A stretch of DNA of 64,000 bases, taken from Epiperipatus broadwayi (Eukaryota; Onychophora; Udeonychophora; Euonychophora; Peripatidae). The translations under genes and the position numbers were made by a program. The stretch lies in NCBI GenBank assembly GCA_028023455.1, contig JAQFVV010012405.1:4758953-4822952 (forward strand), read 5' to 3'. This document shows positions 1 through 12,475 of this stretch, piece after piece. Every line of letters starts with the position of its first letter. Positions within the stretch are counted from its first letter, which is position 1. Under the pieces are notes generated by a model, which was not told where the DNA came from, made no database searches, and worked only from the letters and a program-made list of their open reading frames with translations.

Positions 1-123
1 AATCCCTCCCCAAACCCCTGACCATGGTTTCGTGCTTTGGCACTCCTCAGAGAGGTGTCAGGGTAGGTTCAGACACTAGATCTAAAAATACCAACCCAAA
101 GCCAAGCACTTATCTAACCCCTC
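1..123 (-). repeat. Hammerhead-bearing dispersed repeat, cut by the window edge
   Basis: On the minus strand this repeat carries the box TTTTTAGATCTA-TGTCTGAA (plus-strand bases about 70-95), followed by a hammerhead core. The same box sits at the same place upstream of the cores at 60.05 kb and in both arms of the element at 60.26-60.65 kb. The further upstream text (TTAGATAA, then a TGGTATTTTTAG run) also matches the 60.05 kb copy, so these are members of one dispersed family. The 3' end lies beyond base 1. No coding capacity is seen. Confidence 0.65.
4..69 (-). ncRNA. Type I hammerhead ribozyme motif, intact core
   Basis: Minus strand: CUGAGGA (bases 50-44) fits CUGANGA. Stem II is GUGC-CAAA-GCAC (43-32), a perfect 4-bp helix. 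GAAA is at 31-28. Stem III is ACC-AU-GGU (28-21), three pairs on a two-base loop. C17 is base 20, giving a GUC cleavage site. Stem I pairs ACCUCU (56-51) with AGGGGU (19-14), including one G-U pair, and re-forms beyond an internal loop as CCC/GGG and CCU/AGG. All conserved core bases are present. Known hammerheads of metazoan retrozymes and Penelope-like elements have equally small stem III helices and may act as dimers. Cleavage activity is inferred, not shown. Confidence 0.75.
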
Positions 124-211
124 TTCACCAATTTTGCTTTATAAATATATATTAACACACACTATATGCATTTATTGATTAATGAAACAAAAGATATATA
201 TATATATTTAC

Positions 212-498
212 CTTCTCGTGCTGTTGAATTTGTTTCATCATAATACTTTTCTTTTTATCCTTACAGCGCTTATTTTGAAACCAGACTCGTATAACTCGGG
301 GACTTAACCCGGTCATTTCGACCAATTGTTCCTTCATGAGCGCATCAGGCCTCGGATTTGCAGCGTAACATGTCCTAAGTGTGTGCAATTGCTTTTCATT
401 AAGAACGGTCCTTACTCGGGTGGTTTTCTGGTCCTGTTTATGAACGTGCGGTCGGACAGACTCTCTTCTTTGACTGCTCTGCATTTGTTCAGCATTAG
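212..498 (-). CDS. isl: Islet exon 4, homeodomain
   Basis: Acceptor ACATTTTAG precedes CTAATGCTG; donor AAG|GTAAAT follows CAGCACGAG. It encodes a short linker, RPHVHKQ, and the complete 60-residue homeodomain, followed by a KKKSIMMKQ run typical of Islet proteins. The reading frame is open to the donor, so at least one further exon must lie below base 1. Confidence 0.93.
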
Positions 499-3400
499 CT
501 AAAATGTAAAATAAAACATTTCTGAAAGCAGATAACAGTTAAAAATGTAATATTTATAAATAAAAAATAAAGGCTTTGACTTAATTTTAAAATTGATCAG
601 ACAGAAAAATATTCCAAAAATTCATTATTTCTAATAAATATAGTGTGAAAAAAAAAAGTTTTTAATAAAGAATGATAAAGAATTTAATTAAATAATTGAT
701 TTTTTTTTATTTGATAAAATAAATCATTATTATAAGTTAAACGCAATACGATAGAAAAACTGATTGTTAACATTTAATTAATTTCTTTCAATTTAAAATT
801 ATATTTTTTTATATATGTGTGTGTGAGGATGATTTCAAATGAGGGCTAAATTTAAAATATTTAAGGTTTATATACATTAATGTAAACCATGTTAAATAAT
901 ACAGTGCATAACATATGCGTATATTATGCTGATTATATATACTATAAAAGTATATACAAATTAAATATATATTACACATACATGCATATGTATATGTGTT
1001 TAGGTTTACCCATATTACATATATATGTATGCGTTTATGTAAACTGATATGCCTATATATACATGTTTACAAATAAATATATATATATATATGCATATGT
1101 ATACTTGTTTATGTTCACCCATATATATGCATACATTTATAAAAGCATAAATGTATTACAGATATACAAATATAAATTAAATCACACAAAAGATTTAACA
1201 ATGCCAAAAAAAAAAATTAACCTTCGCACAATAAATTCAAATATGGCGAAATTTTACAAAATGTGGAGCGCCTGATATGCTTACTAATATTTAGGTTTAG
1301 GGGAAAAAAGTCTCGTTACGAAAATATATTTACTGTTCTACCAAACATTAATTATATTTCATAAAAGAACATTAACACGAATTCCCCCGGGCGTTTATAC
1401 ATTCATTAACGCTTAACTATTTATACAATAAAAAATGATTTACATATACTTTAGTCTTTCTATTTAAAATTAAGAGTACTAAAAAATAATAATAAAAATA
1501 CTGTACTTTATTCATAAGATATAAACTACGTTGCTATAATTAATTCAATATCAATACTATGCTGTACTTTTAAAAAATAAAACGAACAGACTGTGGTGTT
1601 TTTTTTATATATATTAGAGTTCAAGTCTTTGTTGATCACTCGCCCACCCACCCCTACCCCCTCTCTACATACACACACACACACACACACACATATCACT
1701 TTATCACGAAATCAATTTCTTTTAACCTTCGCCTTAAAGGTCAAGGTCGGCTTATAAAATACAAATTTACAATTATATTTAATATTGTATATAGACATTT
1801 TAGTCAAAAGTTAAATCATTGACTTTGATTTAAACATTGTTTTAATTAAAGAATGCATTTCTAAAATAAAATATTTACAAAATATTCTATAAGTATTATT
1901 TCTGTGCGTGTTAATTTAAACAATAATATAAAAAAGTTAAATGTAACTTGCCTTTAGCTTAAATTTGTATAAAACGTCTATATTTTTATAGCTTGTTATA
2001 ATAATCGAACGTCTAAACTTTTAACAGGAAAAAATTTGTATAACAGTAACTATATTATAAAGTTGTAATTAACCATATATTGTATACGTGTGTGTATGTA
2101 TGTATATATAGTTCAAAAATTAAATCAAGCCATTTTTAAAAAAAAATTAAATTTATTGCTTACTTCATATATAATTTTTAATCCATTTGAAAAACTGGAT
2201 GAAATATTAGAAAAAGATAACGATACTTAGTTTTTAAATAAATAAAGACGGTATACCGTAAAGATAACTTGTTAGTTTATAAAGCGATTGAATATTAATA
2301 CATTAATGTATATATATGCCAAGAGTAAAATATACTGATATATATTATCGCACTTATATTGAATATATAATTTACAAGATAAATTAAGAACTAGCTTTTT
2401 TTTTCTTTTTAAATTTATAAATAGAAAGTGGGGAGAATTTTTATCAAATAATTTAATAAATTAATTTATTGAATTGAGGGGGTAGGGAGGCAAGCGAAAT
2501 CTAGTTAAGAAATTAGCCGGTGTTTTCTTAAAACTTTTACGAAATTGTCTACCAATAAATATATAAATTAAAAGTTTTTTGTTTGTTTGTTTCTATCTTT
2601 TTTTTTTTCTTTTTTTAAAAGAGACAAAAAAAAAAAAAAATCGAAAGTGTTTAATTTCAAAAGTGTCAATTTATTTAATCTTGAAAATATTTTTTTTAGC
2701 TTTAAATATCATACAGTTCGCGTTCAATGTAAAAGCTATTTGAAATAGTCCTGTTTATACTTTTCACAAAAAAATTTAAAACCATACACACACATTATAC
2801 ATATATATATATGCGATTCAAACATTTTACAAATAAATGAATAATTTTTATTAAAATAAATGATTTTAAAATTTATATTATTAAATAATTTGAATTTGGA
2901 ATATTATAACATTACTTAATATAAATTAAATAAATTTAATTTGTAAATATTGCTAAATTATATCTTAGAAAATCTATAGGGAATAAAAATGACATACCGG
3001 CCATTTGTTAAACCGATATGCATAGACAGCTTACAGAAGCATATCTGTAAAGGTGGAAAGTTGTGATTTAGTGACACGCTTTGATAATATTTAAATACAT
3101 AGTCCTTTTTTAAAATTAGATTAATATACCATAGGTTTATAGAAAACAATAATAGTAATAAATAAATAAAATTTATAACATTAAATCTTTATTAAAGCCT
3201 TACCGGCCATCTGCAATCCCGGCATCCGGCGATCTGTCCCGTGGTTCTTACTACTGGTATTATTATTTTGTTCATTCATAGATGCTTTTTCTAATATTTC
3301 ATGGTCAGCTTTGCAGAATAACCCGTCTTCCCTTAACGCAAATTCGTCTCCCGGTATTAGCTGCCGATTGCAAGCCATACACCGGAAACACTCTATGTGA

Positions 3401-4334
3401 TAAACACTACTCCGTGCCCGCATCACAAAATCAGTCTTGCTAAATGTTAGTCCACATTTTGCACATTTGGTCCCGAATAACCTAAACAGGGAGGCGTGAA
3501 AAATTTTTTGAAGATGAAGAAATAGGGATGTCACTGAAGCATGCAACTAATAAAAGAAGTTAAAAAGAAAACAAGAGAGGAGAGGGCTACTTCAATATTA
3601 TTTTAATACAGTACAGCAAAAATCATTCTCTAATTAAAATTACAAATATAAATTGAGACGAGTAATGTTGGATAAAAAGGGGCAAATTATAAAACTAGTT
3701 TTTTTTTCCCTTCTCCACCCCACCCCCTTCTTATTTTTGGCAGCTAGGCCTGTGGAAGTTTTTCATCCTGCATACACTGTTAAGAGAATTGCGAGTGTAT
3801 AAATCAAATAATAAACAAATAAATAAATAGAATTCTGATTAGAAATTAAAGCGCTGTCGCAAAACATTTTAATTAAGATTATACAAGCATAGAGTCTATT
3901 TGGGAACGGGATTTAGAATTCATTTAATAGTTTTAATATTTACTAAGTAAGTTTTAAATCTCTCAGCCTCTAGGCATAGAATCTTACCTGAAATAGTCAC
4001 GCTTGCAGTAGGTTTTACCCTCCCGTACAAAGCACGTGCAAGTTTCATCCAGGAACTGGTGACAGTCGGCACACTTGAGACAGGCAGCATGCCATTCCAA
4101 ATCCGGTGCGACCCGTAGGATGTACTGATCGTGTATTTGCGATCCACATCCTACACACAGTGATATCCGCCGCTTCTCTGCAAAGGAAAGATTCCTCATG
4201 AGTTTAGAAAGGTAATGGGAACATTATGGAGTGCAGTGCTTATGATCGGGCACTTGCCGTGGTTTTTACGCTGAGTGATGCTCTTAAACTACGTAGAATT
4301 GTTCATACTCACTTTTAGGTTGAGCGTCGGTCAT
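212..4334 (-). CDS. isl: Islet-type LIM-homeodomain transcription factor, 5' part (four exons)
   Basis: Joining four exons (4334-4313, 4177-3988, 3481-3204, 498-212) gives 777 nt, 259 codons in one frame with GT/AG borders throughout. Residues 1-14 are a short basic leader with KKKRR. LIM1 spans about 15-69 and LIM2 about 77-131, each with the H-x2-C-x2-C-x2-C core and a C-x2-D end. A Q/N/S-rich linker follows. The homeodomain is at about 188-247 with TTRVR at its start and WFQNKR in helix 3. Islet proteins are nuclear DNA-binding factors that pair with LDB co-factors through LIM domains and specify motor neurons and other cell types. The match to vertebrate ISL1/2 is close to residue-for-residue in the domains. 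The C-terminal part and stop lie beyond base 1. Whether a second Islet paralogue exists cannot be seen. Confidence 0.95.
499..3203 (-). other. Islet intron 3, 2.7 kb
   Basis: Very AT-rich intron with TA and CA simple repeats (CA run at about 1673-1692), poly-T and poly-A runs, and no open reading frame resembling a protein. Small frames at about 1063-1275 and 2958-3149 are in low-complexity text. I see no clear transposable element inside. Introns 1 (4178-4312) and 2 (3482-3987) are much shorter. Confidence 0.7.
3204..3481 (-). CDS. isl: Islet exon 3, LIM domain 2
   Basis: Acceptor CTGTTTAG precedes GTTATTCGG; donor G|GTAAGG follows CAGATGGCC. The exon holds LIM2 (CAKCG ... [11 protein letters not shown] ... 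FCKAD) and the start of the linker, ending GLQMA, which matches the vertebrate exon junction. Linker residues such as [13 protein letters not shown] are not conserved and low in complexity. Confidence 0.92.
3988..4177 (-). CDS. isl: Islet exon 2, LIM domain 1
   Basis: Acceptor CTTTGCAG precedes AGAAGCGG; donor AG|GTAAGA follows TATTTCAG. It encodes the whole first LIM zinc-binding domain (CVGCG ... [11 protein letters not shown] ... YCKRD). The final codon is split and completed by G of exon 3. Intron 1, above it, is only 135 bp. Confidence 0.92.
4313..4334 (-). CDS. isl: Islet exon 1, coding part
   Basis: ATG at 4334-4332 (minus) begins MTDAQPK and runs into the donor GTGAGT at 4312. The last base A joins AG of exon 2 to make a lysine codon, giving a [13 protein letters not shown] start that parallels the basic leader of known Islet proteins. 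This is better than an ATG at 4199, which would read through intron sequence. The 5' UTR continues upward in coordinate, but its end is not visible. Confidence 0.85.
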
Positions 4335-4530
4335 ATCGTCAGCTTTAGAAGGCGAAATTTTGACGGTTGGTCGGAAAACAACACAGGGTCAATGGGTTAT
4401 TTTAAAAAAAAAGTTGTATAGCAGCTTCAACGTACGGAAGTCCAAATTCTCGTATAATACCAGCTGACGACGTATCTTGTTATAAAAATCCTCATATAAG
4501 AAAGATACTGACATTGATTGGTCGCTCTAA
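4335..4530 (-). promoter_or_regulatory. Candidate Islet 5' UTR and proximal promoter
   Basis: Directly upstream of the Islet ATG. On the minus strand a CCAAT box lies at 4521-4517; an E-box CAGCTG is at 4461-4466. A TATA-like word at 4481-4487 reads on the plus strand, so it is weak support. No transcription start can be fixed from sequence alone. Confidence 0.25.
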
Positions 4531-4539
4531 GGAATTAAC

Positions 4540-7360
4540 ATAATCACATGACCTGAATTATTTGTACTACAGTTTGGCGTCCTCTACGGTAACTTCAGTA
4601 AACTCTTAATCACATTTGAATTTAAACATGTTCAGAAGAGAAGATATTTTTAATCACTCTAAGGTGGATTATAAAAAAAAGGGCATTGTTATTTTTCGTT
4701 TAATTTACTCCTCGGTTAACTTGATTGTTAGTAAATAATAAATCTTTTGGAAATAATACGTATTCCCTGATATTATAATAGTGCGAATTTGTAAAGTTTA
4801 CAATTATACATGAGATTATCAGCCAACCTGTAAATTCAACTAATGGAAAATGTAGTTATAAATTTCTGAATATGAAAAAAAAAAAATTTAATAAACATAT
4901 TGAATGGTTGTTGGAATGTAGAATGTTTATTTACGTATCTCTGTTTTGTATCACCCAGCAGCTATACCATTGCTGACCCTCCCACTTCTGCCCTAAGTCC
5001 TCTGCTTTTGTGACCGTGAAATTGAACCATTAGAGACCACCGTAATGAGATCTTGCATTGTGATAAGACTTGGTAAAAGAAGGCCCACTATTTACTTCAG
5101 ATAAATGATGTCAAAACGCAGCATTATTTGAACACTCGTTCTTTCTAATTATATTCTTTCTTTAACGCCCAATCTTTTAAATGTATTATTATTTATTATT
5201 TTTCGGGAGAAAAAAAATGGAGGAAAAATAAATATTTATTAATAAAGTCTGTTCAATTAATCAGAAAAATTCAAAGTAATTTTTTAGCCCTTATAACTTG
5301 CGTAATCTTGTTTCTCTTCGACATAAGATAATTCCAAATCTGCCTAGGAGAAAACGCTTATGTACTGTGTGCAACAAAAGAAATAATGTGCATAATATAA
5401 AATACTGAGACTCACATATATATATCGCGCAAATACGTTTTTTTTTTTTTAAAAAAACTAAAACTATCTTCAACAGATCTAGATAAATAATGAACATAAT
5501 ATTGACCATTCCCACTTATATTCATTATGTGCATATAGCTTTAAATAATGCATTTGTATTTTATGCAATAGGTGTGTTGAAAAAAATTGTATATATAAAA
5601 TAGGGCACATAATAAAGTTTTGTTAGTGATAAATTTTTGAGAACGCAGGCTAAAAAAATAAAATTAAAATTTATACCTATTAGATACAGACATTAAATCA
5701 TTAAAATACCCAGCAGAATTATGGAAAAAATTAGAAGTACGGTTAGATTGATTTTTATTAAAGAATTAATTTTAAAAAGCTATGGAGAACTTCTTTTGAT
5801 GACTGATATGTTCACGGTATCACTCACTATCTTGAATTCTGTCAGTAAGCTTGTTTAGTATTAATAGATATTCTAACTTCCTTGCTTATAGTTTTATTTA
5901 TTTAAATTATAGTTAACTCTAAATTTCTTGAAGTTAACATATATATATACTGTATATTAGTTTGTATTTTTTTGTTTTTAGGTTTTTATCTACTTAAAAA
6001 TTAATATTTTTATATACATTTGTCTGTTTATTCTTTATATAAAGATACATTATATCCTAACATCTTTAGCACTCCCCATAGTTTATTTTCTCCTTGAAAC
6101 ATATCACTCAGAACTAGTGTCTGCCTCTAGAACCCTAACTTTCTAAATAATTCAGATAAAAAAATAATTTTATATACTGTATTAGCATCTTTTATGAATA
6201 TAGCAGTAGTAATATTTTCAACTAAGCCACAATACAATTTAGGATGATTTCTCTGTCACAATTTATGATTTTCTTATCTGCTTGTTTGCTTTTATTTTTT
6301 TCCAATTTCATCTATTCATCTTATAAAAAGGCATTTTTGAAGCTGTTTTTCATTTTTTATATTTTGATTAAAATGACGTTTTAGTCGGTAATCACTTCAT
6401 CTCATTACACAGCTTATCTATGTATCACATTTTATTTCTTCTTCTTTTTTTAATGCATCTTATTTGCCAATATTTCATCTTTCTTTTAATTGCTTCTGTT
6501 ATTGGAAAAAAATTAAACAGTTTGGCTTAATATGTTTAATTTTAGGCAAATTATTTTTTTGAAATAATATTTCAATGTGGCTTTACTAAAGAAGTGCTTA
6601 AATATCTACTTCACATCTTCCATACACTACTAGTCAGTGAATTCTATTGACCAAGATAAACATAGATAAGATTGAAAGGAAACAATGAAGAAGAATTTTT
6701 TCTAGTCAAAAAATTTAGCTGCTGGCTTTTTTTTTTACTTTAACTATGAATAACTAGATATATATTTACACCAAAGAATAAAGGGCTAGTTGTCACCCAC
6801 ATTTAAACACCAGATTGTGGACAAGACAGACTGATTGGTTACTTACTAAACTAGAAGATTTTTAAAACATAGAAGCTAACTATTCATTCTTTTGTTATCA
6901 GTTTTAGTTTTGTTTTTGGAAATTCTATTATCATCATCGCATTTGATGTTTATTACAGAAAATACATGGTTTTGTCTTGTGCCTTCTAACATCAGCAAAT
7001 ACAGTAATAATGATATACAAACAATATATAACTTTTAATATACTTGAACATTGATTTTGCACACACACTTTAATAATATGAATAAAATTTCTTTCCATAA
7101 GAGATTTATAAGTGATTCCAAAAAGAATTAATGCAACAGACCCTATCTTTAGCAATAGCTTATTAAGTATTATTGTTGGAATGAACAGACGTTTGATCTC
7201 AATACTATTTTTAATGAAGGGAATTGGTTAATGAATTAGTGTTAAAGTGTATTAAAAATTACTTCTTGTTTCAAGAATGTCATTTAATCCAAAATTATAT
7301 AACAAAGTAAATTAGATTATAATCGCAAGAAAATTGGAATCAAATAAAAAAATCTACTCA
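4540..7360. other. Islet upstream spacer, mostly unique AT-rich DNA
   Basis: No gene recognised. A stretch at about 4910-5100 is of higher complexity (TATCACCCAGCAGC, CTGACCCTCCCACTTC) and could be regulatory, but there is no direct proof. The remainder is AT-rich text with short poly-T runs and small non-homologous frames. Confidence 0.4.
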
Positions 7361-7383
7361 CAGGGATAATACCTGTTGTACTT

Positions 7384-7495
7384 TTTTTTCTTCTCATGTG
7401 TCATAGCATCAGCCAGGAAGCGAACCCGCTAACCCGGGACAACTGCTTGTAAAGCATCTGTCGCTGACCTCTTGAACACCAATGCTTGACTAGGA
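7384..7495 (-). mobile_element. tRNA-derived SINE, family 1
   Basis: Read on the minus strand it starts CAAGCATTGGTG, has a B-box-like GGTTCGCTTCC, ends GATGCTATGACAC and then an A-rich tail. It is flanked by a perfect 18-bp direct repeat, ATAATACCTGTTGTACTT (7366-7383 and 7496-7513), a target-site duplication expected of LINE-driven retroposition. Other copies are at 36.6, 40.8, 42.6, 49.3 and 49.6 kb. Confidence 0.88.
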
Positions 7496-7915
7496 ATAAT
7501 ACCTGTTGTACTTCATTTGCCAAAAGAGAAAAAAAAATTGCAAATCAATAATGAATTATTCTGTTGAAAAGTTTTCTGTACCAATTTTCTGATTTGTATG
7601 CTAAGAAAAAAAAAATTTTTTTTCAATGACTTCTTAGGTATATCCAAGTGTTTCCCAATGTATATGACATGTTTTTCTACTTTTATTTACATAAAATTAT
7701 TATTTTTTCTTTAGCTCTAATGTTATTTTCTGGCCAAAAATATATATTATTCAATAATTTTATGATTTCGCATTTTTAATGATATATAAAAAAACTTACA
7801 TAATTATATAATTCTTAATGTCAAAATACTAAAACAAATTAGGGAAAAGAAGCTGATAAATAATGACAAACTATCATTGTGATCATAGGTTCATATTACC
7901 TTAGTGCGTACATTA

Positions 7916-7975
7916 TTTGGTGTAATGGTAGGGTAATAGACTCTGGACTTCAAGGTCATGGATTGCTACCTAACT
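7916..7975 (+). repeat. tRNA-Gln/Glu-like pseudogene or SINE head
   Basis: TTTGGTGTAATGGTAG resembles a tRNA 5' arm and A box, and GACTCTGGACTTCAAGG an anticodon arm like that of tRNA-Gln(CUG). The T arm is poor, so a working tRNA is unlikely. A similar TGTATAATGATAAGG word at about 8085 may be a second, more decayed head. Confidence 0.4.
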
Positions 7976-7979
7976 CTTT

Positions 7980-10900
7980 CACTTCAGGTACTCAAACTTC
8001 TTGAATTACCTAGCAATAAATCATTCTGAACCCATTTATCTAATCATTATTTCAAGATCATAATACCTTAGAGCTATGATTTCTTTTGTATAATGATAAG
8101 GTGGTAGATTCAAGAGCAGAACAGGATGTTGGAATTTCTTATTTCTTATAAACTTCCAAGTAATAATCCATTTGATTATTCTCACTATTGCCTGATTATA
8201 TAACATTCATTTGAGCAGGAAACAGCCTATAATTTTATGAATATTATTACTAGTGTCATTGTTAGTTCCTTCCAAATATAAAGATCTTGAACACCAGTCT
8301 GCCATCATTCCTCAAATCTTTGGTCTTTTACTCTGCCTCTTAGTAAGTTCTTTATTTAGATCAACAATTGCTTTACCTCTCTTTTTTCTATCCTCAATAA
8401 ACAGACCATTCCCAGAGATCTTTTTATAACCCATTTTATCTCTAACTATAGACCCATGTAATCCCTCTTCCATTTCATAATTTTCTAGGTAAATAATCCC
8501 TTTTCAACATTTCCATATTACTAATCCTATTATTTTAAATATACCTTCAGATTATTGACCAATTTATAGTTGAAAAGCTTTCAGTCCCCCTCCCTTCCCC
8601 CTTAATTATTTAAAGTACAGCTCCTTAAGAAATTACAATCTGATTAAAATATTTTACAAGTCACTTTTTTAATATATCTCTGTGAACCACAAAATAATCA
8701 TATAACTTTATTATAAGCTTGTTGGAACCCTGAAATGCACATTCTATTATTATTAGTCATTTTTTGGAATAAAATAATCTAAATATTTCAAAGTGTTAAT
8801 TTACTAGTTTTATTTTTTTTAAAATTTAAAATACTTATTTTTTTATTATCATAAACTATTAATTTTATGGTTTATGTAAAATTTTGTTAAGCCACTACCT
8901 TTTCCGAATGCAGAGATAAATTGCATCCTTTTTCGAAACCTTAGCGGATTTAACCTGCTGCTCATAGGTAGGAACCGTCGTTGCCAGATATTTCTCAATA
9001 AAAGTTTTAAGGTTTTTAAAAATTAAATCATTTCTTTTTTAAAAAAAAAAATCGGAATAAAAATTACTTCCATTAAATAAAGAACTTTTGAATAAGGCCT
9101 TAATTTGGACGCCAGACGAATATGATTTATATATTCCAAAAACTTTTTTCAAAATTGGGGCACTTGGCAACTGCATTTCAAAGATGTTATGAAGTATAAA
9201 AATAACTATTTCCACAACGATTTTTGTAATAGATATTTAAAATTAAAATTGAAATCTTCAGAATTATAAGACAAAAAAAGCTTTAATTATATAATTGTGA
9301 TTTTTTTTTTTTTTTTTTTGCGTAAATTAGGCTTTTAGCTTTAATGACTATTAAAGATAAAGAGACCGAGAGATTGAAATCATTCCAGTAACAAATCTGT
9401 CAATAACGTCAGCTACAAGTACTATATTAAATATTTTATTTTATTACAATTATTTCTTATTCTTTTTTTTCTGAGTGCGCTGGTGGAATGGTTCCATCCA
9501 TCTCCATACTCGAACTGCTTGTGAACTTCCATCTATTTAACAATTCCATTTTTATTTCATCAATTTTTTTTTTTTTTGAATGTGCAGATTTTAAAATTAT
9601 AAACATTTAACTCCTATATTTATATAAAACATCGAAGTATATAAAAAATAAGGATATCTACAAAAAATGATTAAATTGGAGATACCATCATAAGAAAAAG
9701 ATTGAAAACCACTATTTTAAATGTTTCTTTTTTTTAAAGCTTTTTCCATTTTGTTTGTGATTTCTCTTATGCAGTAATGTTTTAATTATAAATGGATATT
9801 GAGTAGTACTGTATATACTAGTATATAAAGAAATAATATTTTGTGAATATGTGTGATAGTATGGCGAATAAATTAAATTTTAGTGTCGCATTTCAAATAT
9901 CTTAAGTAAGTTAAGACAATTTCAGGAATATCATGTGTAAATTATATATATATTTATATTAAGATAACATCAAATTAACTCAAATTTGAATTTTTTTATT
10001 GAAGTAAAATGTATCGACAATTGGAAATAATCGATTTGTTAATAATTAGCCATAGCTTAATAATTTATTTAACGTGATTAACACTTTAATGTTGGTTTAA
10101 GGAACTCCTGTTTCGATTACTGTATGCATTATATATATACACACACAATTGATTAAAGATCACACCAAGTATTAAGGTTGAAATATAAATACTATATATG
10201 TGTAACGCAAAACTATATATTCTTTATTTGCTGTAAGATTTAATTAAAAATAAAATAGAAAAAAAAAAAGCTATAATAATTTAAAAGATCATGTGATATT
10301 TAATCACCAATAGATAGGTTCAATACAGTGATTCCATTCAGTTGACCAAACGGGGATTTTATTTTATTTTTTCTTCGGGCGGAAATCGTTCAAAAACGTT
10401 TAGCTCTTTAACCCATCTCTTTAACTACTGAGATAAATCTAGAGTAAATAGAATAAAATATATAACATACATATAATTGCAACATTTTTCTAAGCCATTT
10501 ATATAGTTAATCAGATTTTATAAATAAGCAAACAAACTTATAGAAGATTAAATATTCAAACTAGATATGCATATTTTTTGCTAATTTTTAATAACAGACT
10601 TGTACAATTGGTTTGTTTTGCAGCGAAGTAATTTTACATTACCATTGATTGAAATCAGTTTTCAGTTTAAGGCAATTTATTACAGATCGAATTTCAAATT
10701 AACAAATTTGGCATTTTTGTAAAAATATATATATAATTTAAAGTCTATCCTATAAAACTGAGTAAAAAAAAAAAAACAATTACACTTAAAAATAATTATT
10801 TGGAAATAAAAATTTTTTTATAAATTTTAAATTTTAAAAGAATATTAAAATTGCTTAAAGTATTGAAAAATGACATATTTAAAAATATTGTTTTGAAAAT

Positions 10901-12400
10901 AATTTAATTAATTTTAAAGCGAAGATTTTTAAATAACTATTCAACGTTGTGTGCGCGCGAGTGACGGTGTTAATGACATTATGTGGAAGAGAAATAAATA
11001 AATATTTATGTTAACACTATGAAATATTTTGCGGCAGTCAGAAATAACTTTTAACAATTCTAAAGGGATTATAAATTTCAGATACATTTTATTATTGATA
11101 TATATTGTGAGTATTAATAGAATCGTTTATAATGTTTTAAAATATAATTTTAGTTGGTTATATAAATAGATTTATGATATCTAACCTTAATTTGATGTCG
11201 TAATTAAGTCATTTAACTTCTGAAATTATAAAAATTTTAAAATACATATATACAGAACTTCAAAGCTAAGTAGAGCAAGATAATGAATAAAAATAATTCG
11301 TGTAACTAAGTTTAATCAGGAAAAAGACAATATGAACATAAATAACTCCTTTATATAAATAAGTAAGTATAACACACATGATCTTTATCAACTTAAGCAA
11401 GTTTTTAACTCAAAAGATCGATTTAAGCGAAAAACATATAATCGTATTTTTCATTTATTTTAGTGCGGTACTTTTTGCTTTGTTTCGTTTGTCTATATCT
11501 ATTGTACATAATTTCTATTGAAAATATTTATTTCCTTTTAATCTTTTTAATAACAAAATATTTTTATTAATAATAATAAAAATCCTGTATACATTTATGG
11601 TCAATTTCATTTTCAAATAAATTTTCATCGCTGAAAAATTATTAGTCTAACTCAAATGTGTCAAAATCGCTTCTAATGACCGCATGGCGGTTTTGGCGCT
11701 GACTGCTAATTGTACAGCGTATTATAAGATTATTTTGTGTGGTTGTTGTGGAAACGATGTGGGCAAACCAACCAAACACTGTTATATGCGTAGAAAACAA
11801 TTACTCTGCAATAATGATTGTTATAATAAATATGTCAAAATATTGCTTTAAAAAGATCCAAAATATAAAATTTATATGAATAAATAAAATGTAAATCTTA
11901 GATACTATTGTTTCATTAAAAAATAATAAACGGTTTAGTAAGCATTCAATTTTAAAAGATTTTTAAATGTGAAGTTTTATTTTACCTTGTACTGATACAC
12001 ACATATTAATATATACATAATGGATGTGTAATGAATATTTTTAGCCATAATACATTACTATTAAATAAAAAAATGAAGAACAAAGTTTTTAAATAAATCT
12101 TTACTTTTAACATTATTTTATTGATTAAAGCAAAGAATAATTAATTGATACAATGATAGTTATAGGGTAGAACAAAGAATATAAAAAATAACTTTTATTG
12201 CATAACTTTCAATAAAATTTTATTAATAATATAAGTAAATCATAAGTGAATTTGATAATACCTTTTTTCTACCAATCTACTTATATTTATGGATTAGCTA
12301 ACTAAGGTATCAACAGTAATAACTAAAATGACAAAAAAATAAATAAAGTAGAAGAAATAAAATTAATTATTTAATCAGAATTTTGAAAGAGAAATACAAA
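7980..12400. other. AT-rich spacer with isolated complex blocks
   Basis: No gene recognised. Three blocks stand out by balanced base composition: about 8893-8995, 10320-10420 and 11670-11790 (the last with GACCGCATGGCGG and GGCGCTGACTGC). They could be conserved non-coding elements of the neighbouring Islet gene or old repeats. The rest is low complexity, with poly-T runs near 9300, 9565 and 12421. Confidence 0.35.
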
Positions 12401-12442
12401 AAGAGATATTACTTCCTTCCATTTTTTTTTTTTTTTTAAATT

Positions 12443-12475
12443 CTGAAGAAGTCTAATATGCTGGTCAAAAATATA
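12443..12475 (+). repeat. CTGAAGAAG-type repeat 3' motif (hammerhead-like relic)
   Basis: CTGAAGA (12443-12449) is followed by GTC...GGTC and AAAA, the same order as the better copy at 16236. The layout suggests a decayed hammerhead of a retroelement tail, but stem II is weak and G of GAAA is lost. Confidence 0.3.

Noticed and set aside
3984-4199. ATG at 4199 (minus) as the Islet start
   Set aside because: It lies in intron 1, before the acceptor AG; the exon 1 start at 4334 restores the family's basic leader.
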